A stretch of DNA of 64,000 nt from positions 62,001-126,000 of the forward strand of contig JAFVFN010000018.1 in the NCBI GenBank assembly GCA_017475405.1. Reading direction: 5' to 3'. Positions 7,525 to 16,439 of the stretch are shown here, one piece after another. The notes under the pieces are model-generated. The model was not told the origin of the DNA and searched no databases. It worked only from the letters and a program-made list of their open reading frames with translations. This DNA comes from Elusimicrobiaceae bacterium. Its GTDB lineage: Bacteria > Elusimicrobiota > Elusimicrobia > Elusimicrobiales > Elusimicrobiaceae. Every line of letters begins with the position of its first letter. The stretch's first letter is position 1. The position numbers and the translations under genes were made by a program.

Positions 7525-8543
7525 GCAACCAAAACGAAATTCTGGATGTAACCCAACTGCCCGATGAATCCTCCGGATTAGAGGCCGCTTTGCGCCCCAC
7601 TATCTTAGACGAATTTGTCGGTCAGGAAAAGCTTAAAGAAAATTTACGTATTTTTATCGCAGCAGCCAAGTCCCGTAAAGAAGCATTGGATCACTGCCTG
7701 TTTTACGCGCCGCCCGGCTTGGGTAAAACCACCCTGGCCAATATCCTGGCTAAAGAACTAGGCGTAAACATTAAAGTAACTTCCGGTCCTGTACTGGCAC
7801 GCCCGGGAGATTTGGCAGCCATGCTGACGACAGAGCTTAACGAAGGCGATATTTTATTTATCGATGAAATCCACCGCTTAAACCCGGCCGTGGAAGAAGC
7901 CCTCTATCCGGCCATGGAAGATTTTACGTTCTTTATTAATACAGGCAAAGGAGCCGGTTCCACTACCTTAAAACTGGCTGTACCACACTTTACATTGGTT
8001 GGAGCTACCACCCGTTCCGGATTGCTTACGGGACCGCTGCGCGACCGCTTTGGAATTGTGTTTAACTTAGGGTTTTACGAGACTTCCGAAATTACCGATA
8101 TTTTGGCGCGTTCGGCGCGGCTGCTTAATATTGAAGCAGACCGAGAGGGTCTAACGGAACTGGCCAAACGTTCCCGCGGAACACCGCGTATCGCCAACCG
8201 GTTGCTACGTCGTGCACGTGATTTTGCTCAGGTAAAAGGAAAAGGCGTGATTACCTATGATATCGCCACCACGGCCATGGATTCACTGGACATCGACAGT
8301 GAAGGGCTAGACAGTGTGGACAAACGCATTTTAGAAGCGCTCATTGACCGCTTTAACGGTGGACCGGTAGGCGTTGAAAACCTCGCGATTGCCGTATCTG
8401 AATCTGTTGACACGCTAACCGATGTTATTGAACCGTTCTTAATTAAAGCTGGTTTTATAGCCCGCACACCGCGCGGACGGGTAGCCACGCGAAAAGCCTA
8501 CGAACACCTTGGCCGAAATCTCGCTCAGGAATTACTTTTTTAG
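7521..8543 (+). CDS. ruvB: Holliday junction DNA helicase RuvB
   Basis: AAA+ ATPase motor of branch migration. It starts with the RuvB-typical [19 protein letters not shown], Walker A is [10 protein letters not shown], Walker B is [10 protein letters not shown], sensor 1 is [10 protein letters not shown] and the arginine finger lies in GPLRDRFG. The C-terminal winged helix ends ...[21 protein letters not shown]. Length 340 is typical. ATGA overlap with ruvA indicates coupled translation. Confidence 0.97.
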   Translation: MSNQNEILDVTQLPDESSGLEAALRPTILDEFVGQEKLKENLRIFIAAAKSRKEALDHCLFYAPPGLGKTTLANILAKELGVNIKVTSGPVLARPGDLAAMLTTELNEGDILFIDEIHRLNPAVEEALYPAMEDFTFFINTGKGAGSTTLKLAVPHFTLVGATTRSGLLTGPLRDRFGIVFNLGFYETSEITDILARSARLLNIEADREGLTELAKRSRGTPRIANRLLRRARDFAQVKGKGVITYDIATTAMDSLDIDSEGLDSVDKRILEALIDRFNGGPVGVENLAIAVSESVDTLTDVIEPFLIKAGFIARTPRGRVATRKAYEHLGRNLAQELLF

Positions 8544-8545
8544 CT

Positions 8546-9844
8546 ATGAGATTTCCTTCACGCCTACTAGCTTTAATCGGTATCACCTACTTAGCAGGGG
8601 CGTGTATGGTACCTTCTGCCCGGCAAAATACTTCTCAGACCAACACGCTTCCTACCGTAACGGCTAAAATCCAGGCAACCTCCCGGGAACAACTGGGAAC
8701 CCCTTCGGTGCTTACCGAAGATCCCGCACCGAAACAAACAACGTCGGCAACGTCTGCACCGCAACCCAAGGCAACGACCACAAAAACACCGGATAGAATC
8801 GTACGGGTACTGATTATTGAAAACAGCAAGTCCGCCTATGTCAAACATTCCGGACGTATTAATGTGTACACAAAAGACCTGTCTAAAAAATATAAGATTT
8901 CAAACGGCGGCACGATTGCCGTTAAAACCCATAAAACCGGGCAGGCGCAGGCAGGCACACTCGTCGCTGTTCAACCGATTATCATTGAACCTGTAGGCGA
9001 TACGAAACTGGAAATCAACAAGACTACCTATACTGGAAAACTCGTAGTGTTTCCCGGTAAAACCACATTTAATATCGTTGAATATACCCCGCTCGAACAA
9101 TATCTCTATGGTGTACTTCCCTATGAAATGCATCATACCTGGGCCTTGGAAGCACTCAAGGCACAAGCTGTAGCCGCACGCACGTATACGCTTAAATCCA
9201 TTGAAAAAAAAGTGGACGAACCCTTTGATTTGTATGCAGATGTACGCAGTCAAATGTACAAGGGAAGTGCCAATGTATATGACTCGGTGCGTAAGGCCGT
9301 GGATCAAACACGCGGGCAGGTGCTGGCGTATAAGGGAGAGCTGTTCTATACGTATTACCACGGTAACTGCGGCGGCGGTACGGACCATGTAGAAATCTGG
9401 AACCAACAGGCACCCCATATTAAGCCGCTTGCCGGTACGTCCTGCAAATTCGACTCCCACTCTAAAAGTTATACTTTTAAACAAGATATCGCAAAATCCG
9501 CTGTAGAAAAATTCGCCCGCAGTCAGAGACTTAAAGGAAGTTTAAAAAGTGTACGGGTCGCAAAAAAAACTGGTACGGGCCGTGCCAGTTATATTACCGT
9601 TAAAACTTCCGGCGGCAGTAAAACTGTACTGTGTTCGACCTTTCGCGCATCTACCGGCATACGCAGTTGTAAACTGACTAAAATTACCACAGGGGCCACC
9701 AAAGTTCATTTTGAAGGACACGGGTACGGACACGGTATCGGCATGTGTCAGGACGGTGCACACGGTATGGCCAAACAAAATTATACATACAAACAGATTT
9801 TAAAACATTATTATCCGGGAAGCACACTTTCCCAAATCAGGTAA
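8546..9844 (+). CDS. SpoIID/LytB-domain lipoprotein
   Basis: Lipoprotein signal with lipobox LAGAC (Cys at about residue 20), a Ser/Thr/Pro-rich linker, then a SpoIID/LytB domain. Characteristic parts are YLYGVLPYEMHHTWALEALKAQAVAARTYT and the C-terminal GHGYGHGIGMCQDGAHGMA. SpoIID enzymes are lytic transglycosylases acting on peptidoglycan stripped of side peptides; homologues in non-sporulating Gram-negatives are thought to remodel the wall at division. The gene lies 2 nt after ruvB and 4 nt before queA, so all four genes form one operon. Confidence 0.88.
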   Translation: MRFPSRLLALIGITYLAGACMVPSARQNTSQTNTLPTVTAKIQATSREQLGTPSVLTEDPAPKQTTSATSAPQPKATTTKTPDRIVRVLIIENSKSAYVKHSGRINVYTKDLSKKYKISNGGTIAVKTHKTGQAQAGTLVAVQPIIIEPVGDTKLEINKTTYTGKLVVFPGKTTFNIVEYTPLEQYLYGVLPYEMHHTWALEALKAQAVAARTYTLKSIEKKVDEPFDLYADVRSQMYKGSANVYDSVRKAVDQTRGQVLAYKGELFYTYYHGNCGGGTDHVEIWNQQAPHIKPLAGTSCKFDSHSKSYTFKQDIAKSAVEKFARSQRLKGSLKSVRVAKKTGTGRASYITVKTSGGSKTVLCSTFRASTGIRSCKLTKITTGATKVHFEGHGYGHGIGMCQDGAHGMAKQNYTYKQILKHYYPGSTLSQIR

Positions 9845-9848
9845 CCTT

Positions 9849-10886
9849 ATGGCTTTTGAACGCTTTAAAAAATTAGATCTAGACCCCTTGATTGCCAAAC
9901 AACCCGCTACGCCGCGTGATAGCTCACGCCAAATGGTATTACACCGGGATACCCATACCATTGAACATCGTATTTTCCGAGATATCCACGAGTATTTTAA
10001 TCCCGGCGATGCCCTGGTTATTAATAATACCAAGGTCTTCCCGGCCAAACTTTTTGCCCATAAACCTACTGGCGGCAAAGTAGAAATTTTACTAGTGCGT
10101 CCTATGCAAAAACCGAATATTTGGGCCGTACTAACCCGGGAATACAAAGAGGGTCTGACTCTGGATTTTGGAGACGGACTTCAGGCCAGGATGATTGGTA
10201 CCACGACCGATAAAGAGTTTTTATTGGAGTTTAACCAAGAGGATATTTTACCCTTTTGTCATAACCACGGCCTCATGCCTTTGCCGCAGTATATTGAAAA
10301 GGCCCGCAAACACAGCGGACTTTCTGCCAGTATTGACTCCGATAAAGAGCGTTACCAGACCGTATATGCCAAATATGAGGGCTCCATTGCCGCTCCGACA
10401 GCAGGATTCCACTTTACACCGGAGCTGCTACAAAAGTTAAAAGATAAAGGAGTCAAGGTTTGTTATATTACCCTGCATGTCGGTTGGGGTACATTTAAAC
10501 CGCTTCGTGGGGAACCGACTGAACATAAAATGCTCGCTGAGTTAGGAGAAATCTCCCAAGAAACCGCCGATACGTTAAATGCCGTACGAGCCAACGGGGG
10601 CAGAGTGTTTTCTTGCGGGACAACGTCTACCCGCACACTGGAAAGTTTTACTGATGAAAATCATATTACCCAGGCAGGTAAAAAATGGACAGATCTGTTT
10701 ATTTACCCGGGATATCAGTTTCAGGCGATTGATTGCCTGATTACAAACTTTCACTTCCCCGACTCTACGCCGTTATGTATGACCAGTGCTTTTGCCGGGG
10801 AAGATTTCATTTATGAAGCTTACCTGCAAGCTGTCGAGAAAAAGTATCGGTTTTATTCGTTTGGCGACAGCATGATGATTTTGTAA
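9849..10886 (+). CDS. queA: tRNA preQ1 ribosyltransferase-isomerase QueA
   Basis: Transfers and isomerises ribose from S-adenosylmethionine onto preQ1 in tRNA, forming epoxyqueuosine. Family signatures visible are PRDSSRQMVLHR, DALVINNTKVFPAKLF, the central SIAAPTAGFHFT, THVGWGTFKP-like LHVGWGTFKPL, and the C-terminal LITNFHFPDSTPLCM. Length 345 is typical. Last gene of the ruvA-ruvB-spoIID-queA operon and convergent with the pilin that starts 4 nt downstream on the other strand. Confidence 0.96.
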   Translation: MAFERFKKLDLDPLIAKQPATPRDSSRQMVLHRDTHTIEHRIFRDIHEYFNPGDALVINNTKVFPAKLFAHKPTGGKVEILLVRPMQKPNIWAVLTREYKEGLTLDFGDGLQARMIGTTTDKEFLLEFNQEDILPFCHNHGLMPLPQYIEKARKHSGLSASIDSDKERYQTVYAKYEGSIAAPTAGFHFTPELLQKLKDKGVKVCYITLHVGWGTFKPLRGEPTEHKMLAELGEISQETADTLNAVRANGGRVFSCGTTSTRTLESFTDENHITQAGKKWTDLFIYPGYQFQAIDCLITNFHFPDSTPLCMTSAFAGEDFIYEAYLQAVEKKYRFYSFGDSMMIL

Positions 10887-10890
10887 ACTA

Positions 10891-11388
10891 TTACAATTTC
10901 CAGTATCCACATGGGCCACCACCACAAGTTACATTCTCAGTTCCAGCTTGAGATGTTAAAGAACGACATAACCGATAGGGTCGTTGTGTAGTCCCATATG
11001 CATAACAATAAAATGCTCCCTGTTTAGACGTATGGTCATAATAGATAACAAATGCATTGGATAACCCCATATTAGCAGTTATATACTCATCCCCAATATT
11101 AACAGCATATCCCCCTGGTTTATTGGAAGCTCTATCTGTTACCGTCCAATCTTCCGGAAATGACAGATCTAAATCATTAAGTTTGGTAGCATATACCCCA
11201 TTAGCTAAATAGTACAATTCTTGAGCATCTTTTGTTCTCTTTGCTAAAGGGTAAATAGTGTGAAATTTGGCTTTATCTACGGCTAATTGATACTGAGGCA
11301 GGGCCACGGCCGCCAAGATACCTAAGATCAACACAACAACGAGTAATTCAATGAGCGTAAACCCTTGCCGGGTGTTTTGACATTTCAT
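10891..11388 (-). CDS. Type IV pilin-like protein
   Basis: Prepilin site QG|FTLIELL with Glu at +5, hydrophobic helix [27 protein letters not shown], then a short globular domain with a Cys-rich tail (CGGGPCGYW). A start codon two codons upstream (11394) is only 1 nt from the GGAG ribosome site, so the ATG at 11388, 7 nt from it, is chosen. It has leader RNA B upstream. The C-terminal disulfide-like Cys pair recalls the D-region of type IV pilins. Length 165. Confidence 0.9.
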   Translation of the reverse strand: MKCQNTRQGFTLIELLVVVLILGILAAVALPQYQLAVDKAKFHTIYPLAKRTKDAQELYYLANGVYATKLNDLDLSFPEDWTVTDRASNKPGGYAVNIGDEYITANMGLSNAFVIYYDHTSKQGAFYCYAYGTTQRPYRLCRSLTSQAGTENVTCGGGPCGYWKL

Positions 11389-11434
11389 AAACATTCTCCT
11401 TTCTCCTTATTATTCTCTGTTTATGAAACCCAAT

Positions 11435-11640
11435 AAAACGGCTGCCCTTTCTGAGTGTATGCGAACTCCCAGATTAAACAGCCGTAGTTTACCGCAATGC
11501 GGTAAACGTTCGGCACAAAATAGCGAGATTATAAGTTTCTCTACTTTGCACCTCAAAGCGGCTATTTTTGGTTCGCATACAGCTCCTATATTTACAGGAG
11601 AGTCCGTTTCTTAAACGGTTCCAAAAACAGTGAAATTGTA
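11435..11640 (-). ncRNA. Structured pilin leader RNA, copy B
   Basis: On the minus strand, CTGTTTTTGG (11630-11621) pairs with CCAAAAATAG (11571-11562), enclosing hairpins CCGTTT/AAACGG and CTCCT/AGGAG. A long hairpin starting GGTGCAAA and ending TTTTGTGCC follows, then GTTTACCG/CGGTAAAC. The terminator is CGGCTG (11484-11479) with CAGCCG (11444-11439) and TTTTATT. GTATGCGAA (11580-11572) is perfectly complementary to TTCGCATAC (11465-11457) in the terminator loop. An extended -10 (TGGTATACT) lies just upstream of the first stem and is back-to-back with the ispH promoter. Confidence 0.8.
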
Positions 11641-11667
11641 CCTATAGTATACCAAATTTTCTATAAT

Positions 11668-12564
11668 ATGAATATGACTACAAGAAAATACGCTGACATT
11701 ATTGTCGCCCAATCGGCCGGGTTCTGTCCCGGTGTAAAACATGCTATTGACCAGGTAATGGCCTTAGAGGCTGCCGGACAAAAGCCCGTTTATACCTTAG
11801 GTCCGCTTATCCACAATAAGCAGGCTACCACCATGTTGGAAATGAAAGATATCCGTGCCATTGATAAACCAACGGAAGATTTAGATAAAAGCGGGGTACT
11901 CGTTATTCGTGCACACGGTATTACACCGGACTTTCAAAAAGAAATTGAAGCTTTTGGGATGCCTGTATTTGATGCCACCTGTCCGCTTGTTAAACATGCC
12001 CAAAATATCATCGCCAAATTTGCCGTACAGGATTACCATACGGTAATTGTCGGTGATACTGAACACGCCGAAGTAATTGGCCTGATGGGCTATGCCAAAA
12101 ATCATTACAATATTGTATCCTCTTTAGAAGAGGCCAAAGCTCTGCCGCATTTTGAAAAAGTACATGTAGTCAGCCAAACCACACAACAAGAAAGCGTATT
12201 TTACGAAATTGCCGAAGAAGTTAAAAAACACGCGGATAAATGCCAGATTTCCAATACGATTTGTCAGCCCACTAAAGACCGCCAAAAAGAAACCATTGAA
12301 CAGGCTAAAAATGCGGATTTTGTGATTGTAGTCGGCGGCAAGCATAGCGCAAATACGGCTCGTTTGGCACAACTGTGTCAGGGGCTTACCAAGCATGTAC
12401 AACATATTGAAACCGACGAAGAGTTGGATGAAAAGTTAGCTACCTCAGCTAAAAAAGTATTTATTACGGCCGGTGCTTCCACACCCAGTTGGGTTATTGA
12501 CAGTGTGGTATATCGTGTCACACAACTGCGTCATCCTCCGGTGCGCAGAGTAGTTAAACGTTAG
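11668..12564 (+). CDS. ispH: 4-hydroxy-3-methylbut-2-enyl diphosphate reductase
   Basis: Last enzyme of the MEP isoprenoid pathway; a 4Fe-4S enzyme producing IPP and DMAPP. GFCPGVKHAI carries the first cluster Cys, DATCPLVKHAQ the second and ISNTICQPTKDRQ the third; the SANTARL segment binds substrate diphosphate. Length 298 is normal. TATAAT lies 3 nt before the first ATG (9 nt before the second, in frame), with no ribosome site. The mRNA therefore seems leaderless. It is followed 9 nt later by pfkA. Confidence 0.94.
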   Translation: MNMTTRKYADIIVAQSAGFCPGVKHAIDQVMALEAAGQKPVYTLGPLIHNKQATTMLEMKDIRAIDKPTEDLDKSGVLVIRAHGITPDFQKEIEAFGMPVFDATCPLVKHAQNIIAKFAVQDYHTVIVGDTEHAEVIGLMGYAKNHYNIVSSLEEAKALPHFEKVHVVSQTTQQESVFYEIAEEVKKHADKCQISNTICQPTKDRQKETIEQAKNADFVIVVGGKHSANTARLAQLCQGLTKHVQHIETDEELDEKLATSAKKVFITAGASTPSWVIDSVVYRVTQLRHPPVRRVVKR

Positions 12565-12573
12565 GAGATTTTT

Positions 12574-13674
12574 ATGACCATTAAACGTATTGGTATTTTA
12601 ACGGCCGGCGGGGATTGTCCCGGACTTAATGCCGTAGTACGCGCTGTCAGTAAAAACGCACTCGGACACGGGATTGAAGTGTATGGCGTACGTAACGGAT
12701 TTGACGGTCTGGTACGTAATGATATTTTCAAAATCACCAATGAAACAGTTTCCGGTATTCTGACATTAGGGGGTACGATTTTAGGTACTAGCAATATTGC
12801 CAATCCGTTTAAATATACCTTGGCTCCGTTTGGTACCCCAGAAAACCCGCAGGATGTTTCCAGCGTAGCCATGCACAATTTTAAAGCTTGCGAATTAGAC
12901 GCGCTCATTACTATTGGCGGAGACGGCACCTTACATATGTCCCAACAGTTTGTAGAAATGGGTATGCCCATTGTGGCCGTGCCTAAGACCATTGATAATG
13001 ACTTGGACGCCACTGATCAAACCTTTGGATTTGACTCGGCCCTGCATATTGCCACAGAGGCCATCGACCGTTTACATACGACTGCCCAATCGCACCACCG
13101 TGTAATGATCGTGGAAACCATGGGTCGTTATGCGGGTTGGATCGCGCTACGCTCGGCTTTAGCCGGGGGCGGTGATATTGTACTCATACCGGAAATCCCT
13201 TACAACGATGACGTGATTGTGGATTATATTTTAAACCGCAAACGTCGCGGCAAAAATTTTAGTATTGTAGTAGCGGCCGAAGGCGCCAAAAATGAAAAAG
13301 GCGAACAGGCCATTGCACGCACCGTAGCAGGGAGTACAGATGCCATCCGATTGGGAGGCATTGCCTATAAATTAAGTGCTATGATTGAACAGCGTACCGG
13401 TATTGAATCGCGTGCCTGTGTACTGGGACACACCCAGCGCGGCGGCGGCCCCACAGCCTTTGATCGTTGGCTTTCTACCTTATACGGTGCTAAGGCATTG
13501 GATATGGTCTTGGAACAAAAATTCGGTTACATGGCTTCGTTTAAGAGCTTTGGTATTACCGAAGTTAAAATTGCAGACGCTATTGCCAAACTTAAACTTG
13601 TAGATCCCAACGGAGCCGAAGTAAAAGCCGCTTTGGAAGTCGGCATGAGTTTCGGGTCTGCTCAAATCGGTTAA
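12574..13674 (+). CDS. pfkA: ATP-type 6-phosphofructokinase
   Basis: Phosphorylates fructose-6-phosphate in glycolysis. The N-terminal nucleotide loop is TAGGDCPGLNAVVR, GGDGT is at 115-119 and PKTIDND at 137-143. Established work on the family links Gly at the GGDG position to ATP use and Asp (GGDD) to pyrophosphate use; here it is Gly, combined with Lys in PKTIDND, the pattern of the mixed ATP-dependent group. Length 366. GGAG lies 6-7 nt before the ATG. Co-transcribed with ispH and rlmB. Confidence 0.92.
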   Translation: MTIKRIGILTAGGDCPGLNAVVRAVSKNALGHGIEVYGVRNGFDGLVRNDIFKITNETVSGILTLGGTILGTSNIANPFKYTLAPFGTPENPQDVSSVAMHNFKACELDALITIGGDGTLHMSQQFVEMGMPIVAVPKTIDNDLDATDQTFGFDSALHIATEAIDRLHTTAQSHHRVMIVETMGRYAGWIALRSALAGGGDIVLIPEIPYNDDVIVDYILNRKRRGKNFSIVVAAEGAKNEKGEQAIARTVAGSTDAIRLGGIAYKLSAMIEQRTGIESRACVLGHTQRGGGPTAFDRWLSTLYGAKALDMVLEQKFGYMASFKSFGITEVKIADAIAKLKLVDPNGAEVKAALEVGMSFGSAQIG

Positions 13675-13694
13675 TTTTTTATCTGGAGGACACT

Positions 13695-14447
13695 ATGCAA
13701 GATAACCAAGATATTATTTACGGTATTCACCCGGTTATGGAGGCGCTTAAAAGTAAAAAGCGCAACGTAACCCAGCTTTATGTGTCCGACAGCAAAGCAG
13801 GACACCGCACTGTAGAAGATATTATCCGCCTCGCCAAACGCACCAATGTACGCATTGATCGCATTGAAAACAAGGTATTGGATCGTTTAACGGGTAACGC
13901 CAACCACCAGGGTATCATGGCTAAAGTGCAACCGGTTAAACTCATGAAATTATCCACGGCTATTTATGAAGCCGATGGCAAAAAAGACGAGTTGTGGCTG
14001 GCCGTAGATGAAATGACCGATCCGCAAAACCTGGGAGCTATCATCCGAAGCGCAGCATGTTTGGGGTTTTCCACGATTATCCTGCCAAACCGCCGTACCG
14101 TGGGTATTACGCCTGCTGTATATAAAGTAGCCTGCGGCGCTATTGAAAATGTCAACTTAGTAGAAGTAGCCAACTTATCAGCTGCAATTACTGATCTTAA
14201 GGAAGAAGGGTTCTGGATTTACGGGGCCGATATGGCCGGTAAACCGATCCATAAAGTGCAATACAACTCACCGGCCGTTCTGGTTATCGGTTCGGAAGGC
14301 TTTGGTATTCGTGAAAAAACCGCCGAGAACTGCGATGACATCGTATCTATTGAACAAAAACAATTAGGCGGCGTAGACAGCTTAAATGCGTCGGCTGCCG
14401 CCAGCATCATTATGTATGATATGATGAGTAAGATCAAATTAAAATAG
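13695..14447 (+). CDS. rlmB: 23S rRNA 2'-O-methyltransferase, RlmB/TrmH family
   Basis: SPOUT-class methyltransferase with the N-terminal substrate-binding domain (IIYGIHPVMEALKS...NHQGIMAKV) and the C-terminal knotted domain. SPOUT motifs are DPQNLGAIIRSAACLG (motif 1), VIGSEGFGI (motif 2) and LGGVDSLNASAAASI (motif 3). RlmB methylates G2251 of 23S rRNA in E. coli; the exact target here is inferred. Ribosome site TGGAGGA upstream. Confidence 0.9.
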   Translation: MQDNQDIIYGIHPVMEALKSKKRNVTQLYVSDSKAGHRTVEDIIRLAKRTNVRIDRIENKVLDRLTGNANHQGIMAKVQPVKLMKLSTAIYEADGKKDELWLAVDEMTDPQNLGAIIRSAACLGFSTIILPNRRTVGITPAVYKVACGAIENVNLVEVANLSAAITDLKEEGFWIYGADMAGKPIHKVQYNSPAVLVIGSEGFGIREKTAENCDDIVSIEQKQLGGVDSLNASAAASIIMYDMMSKIKLK

Positions 14448-14470
14448 CATAACACTTATATTACGCTTTA

Positions 14471-14497
14471 GCCCGCCCTTACTGGAGCGGGCATTTT
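14471..14497. terminator. Terminator between rlmB and the convergent pilin
   Basis: GCCCGC and GCGGGC form a stem with a 10-nt loop, followed by ATTTTCA on the plus strand; it abuts the pilin stop codon. Confidence 0.7.
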
Positions 14498-15006
14498 CAT
14501 ATCAACGGATTTTCTAAACCTAGACTGGCACAAACTGCAGTCCCCAATGCCGTATATGGCCGACAATACCGTTTTCCTCGTTCCGCTAAAACACTATACT
14601 GGTTCAATCGAAAAGTAATATGTACATCTACCACCTTATTACACGACGCATCCGAAGAATTTGAATTCGGACAATAATTAAAACGTACATGTCCAGAATT
14701 CAGATTCAAGCCCAAAACAAAATTATTTCCACATTTAAACAATTGGCTCTTTTCACCGTCCTCCAAGAAAGAACACTCCCCAGGAATATCTATATCCAAA
14801 TTTGCGACTTTTGTATATTCTCCATTTGCCCAATAATATACTTCCTCCGCTTGAGCAATATTTTTTAATAAAGGTAACATAGTAGATATACGGGATTTAG
14901 CAACTGCTACTTTGTATTTTGGCAATGCTACCGCTGCCAAGATGCCTATAATTAGGACAACTACTAAAAGCTCTATAAGCGTAAATGCTTGTTTTTGTTG
15001 AACCAT
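14497..15006 (-). CDS. Type IV pilin-like protein (T12-tract class)
   Basis: Starts [20 protein letters not shown], with prepilin cleavage before Phe and Glu at +5, then the shared helix ending [13 protein letters not shown]. The globular part has several Cys. Two ATGs are adjacent; 15006 is chosen because it aligns with the only ATG of the near-identical paralogue at 62949-63497. Unlike four other pilins here it lacks the long structured leader and instead has a conserved T12/hairpin region upstream. Length 169. Confidence 0.9.
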   Translation of the reverse strand: MVQQKQAFTLIELLVVVLIIGILAAVALPKYKVAVAKSRISTMLPLLKNIAQAEEVYYWANGEYTKVANLDIDIPGECSFLEDGEKSQLFKCGNNFVLGLNLNSGHVRFNYCPNSNSSDASCNKVVDVHITFRLNQYSVLAERGKRYCRPYTALGTAVCASLGLENPLI

Positions 15007-15075
15007 CATTCTCTCCTTATATATTTTTTTACTTATAAAGAGAGAATATCAAAAAAAAAAAACGCGTCAAGCGTT
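15007..15075 (-). promoter_or_regulatory. Conserved T12-tract control region of pilin
   Basis: Reading towards the gene: AACGC-TTGAC-GCG, twelve T, GATATTCTCTC, then an inverted repeat whose second arm is AAGGAGAGAAT. Two readings are possible. TTGACG and TATTCT lie 16 nt apart, so the T tract could be a promoter spacer. Alternatively AACGC/GCGTT plus T12 is a weak intrinsic terminator. The ribosome site sits in the inverted repeat. Almost the same sequence precedes the pilin at 62949-63497, and similarity ends just upstream of this block. Confidence 0.6.
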
Positions 15076-15127
15076 ATTTCCAGGGCGCCCACAGTTCAAC
15101 TTGCTAGTATAACCGCATCATAAGCAA

Positions 15128-15159
15128 TAAAAAAGACCGGCACGGGTCGGTCTTTTTTA
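15128..15159 (-). terminator. Terminator between two minus-strand genes
   Basis: AAAGACCG and CGGTCTTT form an 8-bp stem flanked by A and T runs. It lies between a minus-strand phosphatase-like gene ending at 15177 and the pilin promoter region, and its T run is on the minus strand. Confidence 0.75.
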
Positions 15160-15176
15160 TATAATAAAACTTTTTA

Positions 15177-16367
15177 TCACAAATACATTTCTAATTTGTC
15201 TAACTGCTTTCCAGTATCACTATACACGGTTAAAGTAAGTTTTCTGTCTACAATCTTACCTACGGCATAATGCCTTGTGGATACAAACCGTGCCGTATAT
15301 TTCTCATTAGAAGCACGTTTACCAGGTGTTTCGGCAGAAGTACCTACTGTTACGTATGTGACCCCGCGCGGATGGGTTTCTTCGGCGCGTAAGGGGAATG
15401 TACGCTCATAATTAGCATCCCCGCCCTGCAACACTAAATTCACACGATAATCTTCAAAAATTTTGACCCAGTTGTCGTATACTTCCTGACTAGATCCCCC
15501 TAAACCCGTAGAGTACGCCGGCGCATTCATAAGGACTATCTTCCATTTATCACCGGCCTGTGCCAAGGTTGTTTTTAGCCATTGAGTTTGTGCCGAATCA
15601 GCTCCCATTTCAGGCGCCCATACAGCCCCTTCTACGATATTGGTATCCAGCACAATAAACCGTGCGTTAGCCGTATCAAAATAATAGTATTTGGGAGTGG
15701 CATTACTCCAGGGCATATCATGGTAGCGAGTATAGTTGGTACGCACAAAGTCCTTACTTTCCCGGTCCTTTTTATCCGGTCCGTACTCATTAGGTCCTAG
15801 AGCCACCAAAAGCGGTAAATTTTTAAATACTTCTTCAAACGGTTTAAACAACTCGGCATCCGCATCGGCATTAAGACCGCTGTGGGTTAAGTTGCCGGTA
15901 TGCAGCACAAAATCGGCTTTTTCCTGGGCCATTAAAGTGGCAATTTGAGCGCGTGCTTGAGCCTGGGAATCATCTTCTTCAACTGGGTCTTCGGCCGTAC
16001 TACCCATAACCAAAAAAGTAACTACTTTACGTTCCGGCGAAAACAGTGTACGAAACGTACCACTGATCGGCTCCTGCACTCCGTTATGCGCCGCATTTTC
16101 TACATAGAGGTGGTAACAATAATCCTGATTGGGAACCAATCCGTAAAGTACCACTTTATGATTATACGCCTGCGGAGTGAGCGTCATAATTTGATTACAA
16201 CGCGGAGCTGGTCCGTATTCTAGCCAGGAAGGTGTAGCTGCACTGGTCTGCCAGCGCAGCGTCATGGCCGTTGGAGTAGGGTTTTCCAAATATGGCCCGC
16301 GGATGATCTGCGCGGCGTAGGCATTTAAAGTCAAACCAAAAAAGATTAAAAGTAATAATTTCTTCAC
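15177..16367 (-). CDS. Secreted purple-acid-phosphatase-like protein with degenerate active site
   Basis: Signal peptide (MKKLLLLIFFGLTLNAYA), an N-terminal fibronectin-like domain (RGPYLENPTPTAMTLRWQT, as in purple acid phosphatases), then a calcineurin-like phosphoesterase fold. The order of motifs is clear but the metal ligands are changed: GD is MGS (121), GDxxY is TGNLTHSG (157), GNHE is GPNEY (191), HxPxYS is NAPAYS (281) and GHxHxYERT is GGDANYERT (315). With five ligand motifs altered it is probably not a metallophosphatase and may have a binding role in the envelope. Length 396, single gene. Confidence 0.8.
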   Translation of the reverse strand: MKKLLLLIFFGLTLNAYAAQIIRGPYLENPTPTAMTLRWQTSAATPSWLEYGPAPRCNQIMTLTPQAYNHKVVLYGLVPNQDYCYHLYVENAAHNGVQEPISGTFRTLFSPERKVVTFLVMGSTAEDPVEEDDSQAQARAQIATLMAQEKADFVLHTGNLTHSGLNADADAELFKPFEEVFKNLPLLVALGPNEYGPDKKDRESKDFVRTNYTRYHDMPWSNATPKYYYFDTANARFIVLDTNIVEGAVWAPEMGADSAQTQWLKTTLAQAGDKWKIVLMNAPAYSTGLGGSSQEVYDNWVKIFEDYRVNLVLQGGDANYERTFPLRAEETHPRGVTYVTVGTSAETPGKRASNEKYTARFVSTRHYAVGKIVDRKLTLTVYSDTGKQLDKLEMYL

Positions 16368-16439
16368 GCTTTTATTGTACCAAAATAAAACAATGAAGAA
16401 AATCTACCATAATTACTTCAAATTTTGTTAAATACTTAT

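Noticed and set aside
12574-13674. PfkA as a pyrophosphate-dependent enzyme working with the H+-PPase
   Set aside because: PPi-dependent enzymes have GGDD at the nucleotide loop; here it is GGDGT, which indicates ATP use despite the PKTIDND motif.
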